Below are positions 37,060-44,740 of a stretch of 64,000 bases of DNA, piece after piece (the first letter of the stretch is position 1; each line of letters begins with the position of its first letter). Under the pieces are notes generated by a model. It had not been told where the DNA came from. It made no database searches and saw nothing but the letters and a program-made list of their open reading frames with translations. The DNA comes from Mycobacterium dioxanotrophicus. Lineage in GTDB: Bacteria > Actinomycetota > Actinomycetes > Mycobacteriales > Mycobacteriaceae. Made by a program: the position numbers and the translations under genes. The DNA lies in the NCBI RefSeq assembly GCF_002157835.1, contig NZ_CP020809.1, positions 4,278,001 to 4,342,000 of the forward strand, given 5' to 3'.

Positions 37060-37218
37060 AGCCACTCCTTGCGCTCGGCTCGACCACGGCGCCCGCGATC
37101 GTTGTAGACCGGTCGGCACGGAGTGGCGCACGGCGCGGCTTCACCGACGCTGATGGCGCTAAAGAAGACTGCCCAGAGATGCTAAGCGAAATTGCCCAGT
37201 TGGCTTGAGTGGCTAAGG

Positions 37219-37518
37219 TTAGCAGGTTCGTCGTTGCAGGGGAACGATTGTGCCGTCGCCGGGGGTGCTGGGGCGGGCAGCTTCTGGAGTGGTCAGCAAA
37301 GCGACGATGGTGATGGGTTCGCCGCAATGCGGGCAGGAACGGGTGGCGGCCGGCTGTGGGGCGGGTGGCCGGGCCTCGGTGACGGTGGCGGCGGTGTCGC
37401 TGTGTTTGCGTTGCTCCCAGGCGTGTTTGCGGCAGCGGTCTGAGCAGTAGATCTTGGTCGGTGTGGTGGCGGTGAATTCGGTCCAGCAGGCTTGGCAGGA
37501 ACGGGTCTCAGCTGACAT
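37219..37518 (-). CDS. IS21 accessory zinc-ribbon protein (ORF3), copy A
   Basis: A 99-aa protein beginning MSAETRSCQACWTEFTAT, with CSDRCRKHAWEQRKH and a second pair CPHCGEP, separated by a Pro/Ala linker. It overlaps the 3' end of istB in another frame and is intact in both IS copies. Two zinc sites suggest DNA or protein binding; most IS21 elements carry only istA and istB. Confidence 0.68.
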   Translation of the reverse strand: MSAETRSCQACWTEFTATTPTKIYCSDRCRKHAWEQRKHSDTAATVTEARPPAPQPAATRSCPHCGEPITIVALLTTPEAARPSTPGDGTIVPLQRRTC

Positions 37519-38316
37519 GGGCGGCGACCGCCTTACGCATCGTTTCGGCGGTGGCTTGGTGGTTGCGCAGCCGGTAGCTGGGTCCGTCGATACCGACCAC
37601 GGTGGCGCGGTGCAGTAGCCTGTCCAACATGGCGGCTGCGACGGTGGCGTCTCCGAAAGCGGTTGCCCAGTCAGCGATCCCAACATTGGTTGTCAGAATC
37701 GTACTCGACTTCAGATACCGTTGGTTGATCACCTGGAACAACGCGGATGCCCCATCGCCGGGCAGCGGAAGGTAGCCAAGTTCGTCAATCACCAACAGTT
37801 TCGGTCCGGCGAAGAACCGCATGCAGGTGTGCCAGCGGCCTTCCAGGGCGGCTTTGTGGCAGCGGGCCGCCAGGTCGGCGGCGGTGGTGAAATACACCCG
37901 GTGGCCGGCCTCGACCGCGCCGCGGGCCAACGCGACGGCCAGCATGGTCTTGCCGACCCCGGGTGGGCCGACGAACAGCACGTTGGCCGCGTCGTCGAGG
38001 AAGCGCAGACTGGCCAGGTCGTTGATCAGTTTGGCGTCGACCCGGGCTGGGCGGCGAAATCGAAATCGGCCATGGTCCAGGGTTCGGGCAGACAGGCGAA
38101 CCGCAACCGTGAGGTCAGCCGGCGGGCTTCGGTGGCGTTGACCTCGATCTCCAACAGCCGCTCCAAAGCGGCGGTCAGGGACAGGTTTTCGGCGCGGGCG
38201 GCATCGAGGATGCGGGGTAGCGCTTCGGCTGCGTCGCCGAGTTTCAGATAGGACAGATGTGCCCGGAGTTGTTGGTATCGGCGGGCTTCGCTCATCTGTG
38301 GGACGGTTTTGCTCAA
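37508..38316 (-). pseudogene. istB: istB helper ATPase, frameshifted as sequenced (copy A)
   Basis: The restored 269-aa AAA+ helper would have MSEARRYQQLRAHLSYLKLG at the N-terminus, Walker A FVGPPGVGKT and Walker B LLVIDELGYL. In this copy the frame breaks near 38,040, where CCCGGG has one G fewer than in copy B. TTG 38316 is the start (AGGAG upstream). The break is probably a base-calling error, so the gene may be functional. Confidence 0.8.
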
Positions 38317-38320
38317 GGGG

Positions 38321-39676
38321 TTACTCCTGGTTCTGTTCGGTTGGATGGTGTTGGGAACAACGGATAGCCGTGCTGCGGTCGCCGCATAGACGGCCAGATC
38401 GATCACTACCTTCTGGCGGGATCGTTCGCCGGGGCACCACGCAGCCGCGCGGCCTCGGCAACGGCGGCCACCGAGGGCGGTCGCCGGGTCTTATGAGTGC
38501 AAGGCCTGGCCGTCGAGAACCCGATAGCACTGCCTGTTCGAGCGCGACGACGTGACCGGCATCGCGCACCACCGCGCCGCTGCCGTCGACCGCGCGGCGG
38601 TGCGCGGCAACAACGGCTCCCGATGCCGTGGTCAATTGCACGGTGTCAGAGCCCAGGCGGTGGGTGACGGTCACCGTGGCCCGGCCAGCCCGGCGGCACC
38701 GAGTACTGATTGCCCGCCAGGACACCAACGCTTGTGGAGTGACGATGCGGTGTTCGGTCAACTCGGCCGGATACGAACCCGTCGGCAGTGACCGTAGTGG
38801 TTCGGCATCGGCCAGGGCGCCGACGGTGGTGGCCTGCCCGTCGCGGCGCCGGCGGCGCCCGTCGAGCTTCACGCACAGCCGGTCCAGCGACGCCTGGGCT
38901 TGCTCGATCGTGGTGTCGTCGGTGACGGTGCGCCACCAGCGTTGGGCGGCAGCGTGATTGGACTTCTCCACCACACCCTTGCGGTTGCCCCGTCGTGGCG
39001 GGCACACATCGACGGCGACAGCGTAGTGTTTGGCCACCCCGGCGAACGCCGCGGTGATCCGGCCCGATTCGGGATGACATACCGTGGCCATCCGGTCGAA
39101 CCGCCACCGCTGGGTGACCCCACCCAACCGGATGCTGACCGCCTCGATCGCTTCCACGACGTGCGCGAAGTCCTCGGCCGGGCCAGCGCCCGCGCCAGCG
39201 GCTCGAATGGGCCAACGCCCCGACCAGCAGGTGGGCATGCCGGTCAGCCGCCCACGATGCTGGTGGATCGGGCAGCTCGACCCAGTCCCACTGAGTCTCG
39301 ACCCCGGGCGGATGATCGATGACCGCGACGTCGCGGCCCTTGACCGACTGACACGGCTCGCAATGCGGTCGCAGCCCAGGTTTCGGATTGCCAGGGTCAG
39401 CGACGGATACGAGCCGGTAAAACCTAGCTCGACGAGTTCGTCGAACAGGGTTGAGGCCCACAGGTGCGGATCGTCAGCCAGGCGGATCCGGCAGTACTCG
39501 ACGAACGGATCGATCACCAGCGGTTCAGAGCGTTGGCGTTGCCCGGGTACTCGTTCCCCAGCCAGATAGGCCCGAACGGTTCGGCGATTGATCCCGAGAT
39601 GGCGAGCGATCGCCGATATCGACCAACCCTGCTCCCGAAGCGCATGCGCTTCCACATCACCCTCCAGCGACAGCAA
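38321..39676 (-). pseudogene. istA: istA transposase, frameshifted as sequenced (copy A)
   Basis: The N-terminal HTH (EGDVEAHALREQGWSISAIA) and DDE parts (the second half with VCHPESGRITAAFAGVAKHY and NRKGVVEKSNHAAAQRWW) are readable but lie in different frames. Losses of one G or C relative to copy B are at GGGG/CCCC runs. At least two further breaks (near the PAEDFAHVVEAI segment and at YSVPPG) are common to both copies. Confidence 0.8.
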
Positions 39677-39848
39677 ACGACGGCCCTCCCATTCATCAGC
39701 GGAAACACAACTCCGCTGACGATGAGCAGAACCCCGACAAGCAGTCCGACGACACGCCGAACCACCGCTGCCAACTGGGCACTTTCAATTAGCGAGACTG
39801 AGCACTTTCACTTAGCGCCATCAACGCCGGGAATGCCGCGGCGGCGAG

Positions 39849-40163
39849 TCAAGCGACAGAGTCACGCCGCGAGGCGATGACGAGAAGGTAGCCGAGACGG
39901 GATAGAGCATCCTCGACACTTCCGACAGGTCCGGCCTCCCCGCCGAGCAGGTTGGTCCAGTCAGTGATCACCCCACGGGCACTGGAGACAAACGCATAGA
40001 AGGTCTCCGCATCCGGGATGAGGGCGATATTGCGTTGGGAGCGACCATCAACAGCAACGATCGCAGGCGTCACAGAGAAGTGCCGCTGCGGTGACCCGAT
40101 CGGGCTGACACGCCGGTGCGCAAGTACTTCGTACGCAGTTCCAGAGTGGGCGGGGTGGGTCAT
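39849..40163 (-). CDS. Hypothetical small protein, paralogue A
   Basis: A 104-aa protein sharing the motif SPIGSPQRH plus a central TFYAF and an end DALSRLGY with the gene at 40,442-40,765. ATG 40163 has AGGAG upstream. The pair is a tandem duplication. There is no known domain. IS21 copy A lies 25 bp beyond its stop. Confidence 0.65.
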   Translation of the reverse strand: MTHPAHSGTAYEVLAHRRVSPIGSPQRHFSVTPAIVAVDGRSQRNIALIPDAETFYAFVSSARGVITDWTNLLGGEAGPVGSVEDALSRLGYLLVIASRRDSVA

Positions 40164-40441
40164 AGCGCAGCTCCTGCTCAGGGTCGGACAGCGGGGCGAC
40201 TTCAACCGACTTGCGCTGGAAAGGCCTGTGGAAACTGACGACTCGAGTCACACATCGCCTGACCCGAGTCGTGTGGTGTTGCATTCCCGGCGCCTCTCCA
40301 GGTAGTCGCGAAACCAACAGTAGTATATGCATTGAAACACAAACATATGCTCAGATAAATGGCTCGATGCGCACTCGATCCCGGGGAACACCGCCCCGCA
40401 AACTTCGCCGAGGCCTGCGGGACGTACGGCATGCCGAGCCT

Positions 40442-40765
40442 TTAGCCGCAACTGCCCGCGGGGGTGGGATCACCCTTGCGGTCGCCGAGGCGGTATCCGA
40501 CCGCAGCGAGCGCTGATTCGTAGTCAACAACCTCGGGCTCACGCAGCACCGCCAGCGCGGTCCAATCAGCGACATCGCCAGAGCCATTCGCGGCGAACAC
40601 ATAGAAGGTGCTGAACCCGCGGATGATCGCCACATCGACGTTGCGACGTCCAGACCTCTTCAGCGGCGGGTCCAACCGGTAGTGACGCTGCGGCGACCCG
40701 ATAGGACTGATCCGCGGGTGCGCAGCTGCCATCTCGATAGCAGTCCCGGCGGAGGAGTTGGTCAC
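40442..40765 (-). CDS. Hypothetical small protein, paralogue B
   Basis: A 107-aa protein; GTG 40765 follows AAGGAGA and overlaps the upstream stop by GTGA. It shares SPIGSPQRHY, FSTFYVFA and SALAAVGYRLG positions with paralogue A. Both may be soluble alpha/beta proteins; function unknown. The 278-bp gap to paralogue A is AT-rich near 40,315-40,365 and may hold a promoter. Confidence 0.65.
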   Translation of the reverse strand: MTNSSAGTAIEMAAAHPRISPIGSPQRHYRLDPPLKRSGRRNVDVAIIRGFSTFYVFAANGSGDVADWTALAVLREPEVVDYESALAAVGYRLGDRKGDPTPAGSCG

Positions 40766-40986
40766 AGGGCTGTCTCCTTGGTCATGCTTCGGCGGCTGGA
40801 TCCGTCGATGCTGACCGAACACTGGAGCGAGCACACAGCGGGGCGCGAGGTCAGCCACTCAACCATGCGGTGCCCGGGCAAGCAGCCTCGAAACCACGAT
40901 CCAGACGCACAGAAACCCCACGCCGACATCGTGCATTGGCGGTGTGACAGGTCGCCGGAAAAGCTCTCGGGTCCGCACCTGTACAC
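40762..40986 (-). CDS. Cys/His-rich small protein
   Basis: A 74-aa protein with CTMSAWGFCAS, GCLPGHRMVEW and VCSLQCSVS, giving a plausible zinc site. GTG 40986 has GGAAGG 5 nt upstream, and its stop overlaps the next start by GTGA, which supports it. It is the gene nearest to the left arm of the large inverted repeat. Confidence 0.55.
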   Translation of the reverse strand: MYRCGPESFSGDLSHRQCTMSAWGFCASGSWFRGCLPGHRMVEWLTSRPAVCSLQCSVSIDGSSRRSMTKETAL

Positions 40987-41045
40987 CCGCCCCTTCCGAA
41001 ACGTCTGCTCGATGTCATCTTCGCTGCGGTTCGCCGCTCGCTAGA

Positions 41046-41393
41046 CCTCCCCGAGTTTCGCGGTAAATTACCCGTTTGACCTGCGGTAACTGTCAGTAAA
41101 TCGGTGACTTTTCGGTTCACCTGCAGCGATGCGTAGCTGTCGTGGCAGTGGGGGGTGCCTCGGACAGCTCGGCGTGACAGGAGGAAACAGGGTCTATAGG
41201 TGGAAGCTCATTAGTTAGTTGTTCTAGATATATATCTTTACCTGCATTCTCTCTGAAACAGAGAATATCCGCTGTCGGAGGCACCCCCCATTCCCACGAC
41301 AGTTGCGTGTTTGCCCGGCTGAGCAGTGAAATAACCGGATCGGTGACAGTTACCGCAGGTCAAACGGGTAATTTACCTGGAAGTACGGGGAGG
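41046..41393. repeat. 348-bp inverted repeat with equal 123-bp arms (candidate origin or divergent control region)
   Basis: Arms 41,046-41,168 and 41,271-41,393 are imperfect inverted copies of the same length. A 34-bp block (41,062-41,095 and 41,344-41,377) is perfectly conserved and contains the palindrome GGTAAATTACC. The inner 20 bp next to the centre differ by one base. The 102-bp centre is AT-rich (TTCTAGATATATATCTTT) and has a small hairpin ATTCTCT/AGAGAAT. Genes point away on both sides. It may be a vegetative or transfer origin, or a pair of identically regulated promoters. Confidence 0.75.
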
Positions 41394-41503
41394 TTCAGCG
41401 CAGCCGGGACAATTTACATCCGACGAATTCGGCCGAAAACAGGAACACACACGACACGAAACCGGACTATCAAAAACCTGTTCGAACAGATGCATGCGGC
41501 GCT

Positions 41504-42184
41504 GTGAGACGACAGCGAGAACCGCGCCGCGGGCCGTCCCTGCCGCCAGGCGATGCGACCGTGGGAGCCATGGCCACGACCCCCGACTCCGCCGGCAGAG
41601 CCTGTGCCATCGGTCTGGACCTGTCCTTGACCGGAACCGGCATCGGAGCGATCGACCTGGCGACAGCGGCGCTCACCACCGCGGTGCATCGCTCAGTGCC
41701 GCCGGCCACCAGCACCGTCGACGCCCACGTCTCTCGACACCGGATCCTCGTCGACGGGATTGTCAACCAGGTGCGTGCCTGCAACCCGGCACTGGCAGTG
41801 GTGGAGGGTCTGCAGTTCTCGGTCCGCGAGAAGGACAGCTCACTCACACGTCGCGGATTCCTGTGGTGGGCCGTGATCGAGGGCCTGTGCACAGCGGGGG
41901 TGCCGGTGATGGAAGTGACTCCGCAGCAGATCAAACAGTTCGCCACCGGAAAAGGCAACGCGAGCAAGAGCCAGGTGGTCGCCGCCTATGCGGTGGCTTG
42001 GCCGGACGCCACCCGAGACAAGAACATCGAGGACCGCGCAGACGCCGCGTTCGCCGCCGCCTTGGGTGCCGCATGGCTCGGCTGCAAAGGCCTTCCACTG
42101 AGCAGCACAGTCACACGCCGAAAGGTTATTGCGAAGCTCCCTGCCCCCACCAGTCCGGAGCGCGTCGCCGTGCACGCCGCGTAA
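41504..42184 (+). CDS. RuvC-like Holliday-junction resolvase
   Basis: A 226-aa RNase H-fold nuclease. The catalytic acids lie in CAIGLDLSLTGTGIG, ALAVVEGLQFS and the late DRADAAFAAALGAAW; PQQIKQFATGKGNASKSQVV matches the RuvC substrate-contact region. GTG 41504 overlaps the stop of a short frame in the repeat's right arm (GTGA); ATG 41570 is an alternative start and better fits the fold. First gene rightward from the large inverted repeat, suggesting a role in replication or transfer intermediates. Confidence 0.82.
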   Translation: MRRQREPRRGPSLPPGDATVGAMATTPDSAGRACAIGLDLSLTGTGIGAIDLATAALTTAVHRSVPPATSTVDAHVSRHRILVDGIVNQVRACNPALAVVEGLQFSVREKDSSLTRRGFLWWAVIEGLCTAGVPVMEVTPQQIKQFATGKGNASKSQVVAAYAVAWPDATRDKNIEDRADAAFAAALGAAWLGCKGLPLSSTVTRRKVIAKLPAPTSPERVAVHAA

Positions 42185-42310
42185 CCTGCGCCGCCACATG
42201 CCACTCATTTTTGCGATGCACCGACACCTCCTACTGCTGCGCATTATCGGCATCGGCGTGCCGTCATGCGGCAATTCGTCTTTTCGCCCACGCAAGTTAA
42301 CGTGCCCCGC

Positions 42311-43519
42311 ATGAGCACAGCACTGGCGCCCGCACCGGCCATCTACAGCGTCGCCCCGGCTGCCCCCTCGATCACTGCGACGCCCCTGTCCGCTGCCCCG
42401 GCCATCGGCAGCGTCGCCCCGGTCGGCTCGACGACTACGTCAGTGATCAGCAACGGCACCTTGGCGGGGCCATCCGCGGCGCCGCCCATTGGCAGCGTCA
42501 CGCCAGCCCCGTCGCAGGTTTTGGCCCTGTGCGACGACCCGGTGGCGCCGTCCCGGACTCCCTACGCACCGCCCACCGACGCCATTCCCGCTCCTCCTGA
42601 GGTTCCCGGCAAGTGGCAGCCGGCCTACACCCGCGACAAGAAGAGCTACGTGGTCCCTGGCCTGGACGGGATCCGCCAGACCGACACCCTGACCCGCGCC
42701 ACCAGCCACGCCAAGGTCCTCGACGACACAGGCAACTTGACCGACTGGCAGCTGCGGTCGACGGTGCTGGGGCTGGCTCGCAACCCAGAACTGCTCGACG
42801 GACTCGCCCTTGACGGCGCCGAGCACATCTCTGAACTGGACTGGTCGTCCAAGCGTGCGCTGAGTTCAGTGGCGTGGCAGGCGGCCCGCCGCTCCGGTGC
42901 CCATGACGGCAGCGAGTTCGGCACGATGGTGCACGGCTATCTGCAAGCCGTACTGGAGGGCGTCTTGACGCTCGACGAGGTTCCCTCGATGATCCGTCCC
43001 TACCTTGTGGTGCTGTTCGCGGCGATGCGCCGCCATAACCTGAATTTCGTCGCCTCCATGGTCGAACGCACTGTGTTCATCCCCGCCACCGGGATGGTCG
43101 GGACGTTCGACTTCCTGGTCATTGACGCTGAAGGCACTCTCATGATTGGCGACCTCAAGACGTCGAGCTCCATCGACCTGTCCTGGTTGGCGATCGCGGT
43201 GCAGCTCGCCCAATATGCGACCGCGTCGCTGATGTTGACGTGGAATGGCAGCGGATGGGAACCGATGCCCCCGGTATCGCAGGTGATCGCGAAGGTGGCA
43301 GCGGTGCCCAAAGACGCCGCAGTTCCCAGTTGCCGTATCTACTCCGTTGATCTGAGGCTGGGAAAGCGGTTGATGGACACCGCAACTTGGGTCCGACATG
43401 TCCATGAGGCAGCGGCCCGCTCGGCCAGCAACCCGCAGCTGCAGCGTGCCGGTGACGATCTGGTCGCGTGGGCCGACGATGAAGCACTGCTGTTGAATGC
43501 GGTGCCGGCGCTGGCCTGA
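42311..43519 (+). CDS. PD-(D/E)XK-superfamily nuclease with repetitive N-terminus
   Basis: A 402-aa protein. The first 90 residues are a low-complexity Pro/Ala/Val/Ser region with repeats of AxAIGSVAP. The C-terminal half has the nuclease core: GTFDFLVIDAEGTLMIGDLK (Asp plus D-x-K), then an alpha helix with QLAQYA, as in RecB/Cas4-type exonucleases. ATG 42311 is used; no clear ribosome site. No Cys cluster for an iron-sulfur site is seen, unlike Cas4. Adjacent to RuvC-like and HA-domain genes. Confidence 0.75.
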   Translation: MSTALAPAPAIYSVAPAAPSITATPLSAAPAIGSVAPVGSTTTSVISNGTLAGPSAAPPIGSVTPAPSQVLALCDDPVAPSRTPYAPPTDAIPAPPEVPGKWQPAYTRDKKSYVVPGLDGIRQTDTLTRATSHAKVLDDTGNLTDWQLRSTVLGLARNPELLDGLALDGAEHISELDWSSKRALSSVAWQAARRSGAHDGSEFGTMVHGYLQAVLEGVLTLDEVPSMIRPYLVVLFAAMRRHNLNFVASMVERTVFIPATGMVGTFDFLVIDAEGTLMIGDLKTSSSIDLSWLAIAVQLAQYATASLMLTWNGSGWEPMPPVSQVIAKVAAVPKDAAVPSCRIYSVDLRLGKRLMDTATWVRHVHEAAARSASNPQLQRAGDDLVAWADDEALLLNAVPALA

Positions 43520-43619
43520 CGGGTGCTTGTGCAGCACCGCGCTACCCTCGCTCCCCCGTCCTCCGGGTGGTTACGGTCGTGCGGCTCTGCATGGACAAGC
43601 TCGAGAGGACCCAACGGCT

Positions 43620-44627
43620 TTGAACACCACCGCCCGCCGAGGCACGCCCACTGACACCGAAACCGCGTGGTTGGTGCGCTGCGCGTCAGTAGCCGCTTCC
43701 GCGACACCCCCCGACCCTGTTTCCGGGGATTTTGCATGGCTGGTGTGGTCGTGGTGCCGTCGAGCGGCAGGCAAGCTGTCGGAGCGTCAGCAGCTCGCAC
43801 TGGATGCGTTGCCCGCCGGGATCACGTCCCTGCGTCGCGACATCTGGGTGTCGCGTTACCTGGAGGTCGCCGCCCGCGGCGAGGCCGGAGACGATCTTAG
43901 CGGCGGCCCACGCACCGCGTGGCTGAGCCGTCAGCGGCGACGGGCGATGGCAGGGTGCCTGCCGGCCGGACGCGCTGAACTCCTGAGTCGGCTCCCAGGG
44001 TTCGCGTGGACCCCCGGGGAGCGCCGCTGGGAATCCGCATTCGCCCGAGTGCGCGACTTCGTCGACACGTTCGGGCACATCCCTGCACGTGGGGATGATG
44101 AAGCGTTGGCCGGGTGGCTTGCCACGCAACGTTTCGAGTTGCGTTCAGGCCGACTATCCGCGCGCCGGGCCCAGTTGTTGGACACCTTGCCGGGCTGGGC
44201 ACAGTCGTTGGCCGGCCCTCGGTCCCCGATCTCCTGGCCCCAGCAGCTTGAAGCGCTGCGTGACTTCGTGAGCGCACACCGTCACTACCCGCGAACGGGA
44301 GCTGCAGACGCGCTCGAATGCGCCCTCGCCGCCTGGGTCTGCGACCAGCGCGACAACCACCGCCGCGGCGATTTGAGCGCAGCCCGCGCCGACGCCCTGG
44401 CCGCCATTCCCGGATGGCGATGGACAGCGCGCGAGGCGGATTTCGACGCCCGTGCCGTCGCATTGTCCGTTGAACTGGGTGGCCGGCCGATCGACACCGG
44501 GCACCGGTTCTACAGCTGGGTGGTCTCCCAGCGACGGCGGCACCGCGACGGGCGTTTATCCGAAGATCAGGCCGCAATGCTGCGTGCGCTCAATCTGCTC
44601 GACGAACGCCTTCAGGCCTCTGCCTGA
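43620..44627 (+). CDS. Protein with helicase-associated (HA) repeats but no helicase
   Basis: A 335-aa protein with at least three to four HA-like repeats of about 65 residues: each has W...F..FV..FGH.P, a short linker and LAGWLATQR-like and RLSARRAQLLDTLPGW segments. HA domains usually follow superfamily 2 helicase cores and bind nucleic acid; here they stand alone. TTG 43620 is chosen because GAGAGGA lies about 12 nt upstream; an in-frame ATG at 43,497 overlaps the nuclease gene. Function likely DNA binding. Confidence 0.68.
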   Translation: MNTTARRGTPTDTETAWLVRCASVAASATPPDPVSGDFAWLVWSWCRRAAGKLSERQQLALDALPAGITSLRRDIWVSRYLEVAARGEAGDDLSGGPRTAWLSRQRRRAMAGCLPAGRAELLSRLPGFAWTPGERRWESAFARVRDFVDTFGHIPARGDDEALAGWLATQRFELRSGRLSARRAQLLDTLPGWAQSLAGPRSPISWPQQLEALRDFVSAHRHYPRTGAADALECALAAWVCDQRDNHRRGDLSAARADALAAIPGWRWTAREADFDARAVALSVELGGRPIDTGHRFYSWVVSQRRRHRDGRLSEDQAAMLRALNLLDERLQASA

Positions 44628-44740
44628 CGGATCGAGTTCAGTGATTTGCCGCGTAGTTTGCCCGGCATTTACGACAGGCATGCCAAAATGCATCGAAAGG
44701 ACATGACACGGCTGTCGCATCGGAAGGCCAGAACCCAGAC

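Larger units (their letters stand above)
37151..39823. mobile_element. IS21-family insertion sequence, copy A
   Basis: A 2,673-bp element in reverse orientation. The ends are TGATGGCGCTAA/TTAGCGCCATCA, starting TG and ending CA, with an ACGC duplication on each side (37,147-37,150 and 39,824-39,827). Inner TGCCCAGTTGGC words repeat near both ends, as in IS21 multiple terminal repeats. It carries istA, istB and a third small gene. It is nearly identical to copy B at 57,364 but 7 bp shorter because of homopolymer differences. Confidence 0.92.

Noticed and set aside
41307..41507. 66-aa gene inside the right arm of the inverted repeat
   Set aside because: It begins with GTG without a ribosome site, and its shared part with a frame on the left arm follows directly from the repeat; it may be real only because it overlaps the RuvC-like start by GTGA.
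42311..43519. PD-(D/E)XK nuclease as Cas4 of a CRISPR system
   Set aside because: No iron-sulfur Cys cluster, no other cas genes and no repeat array are present.
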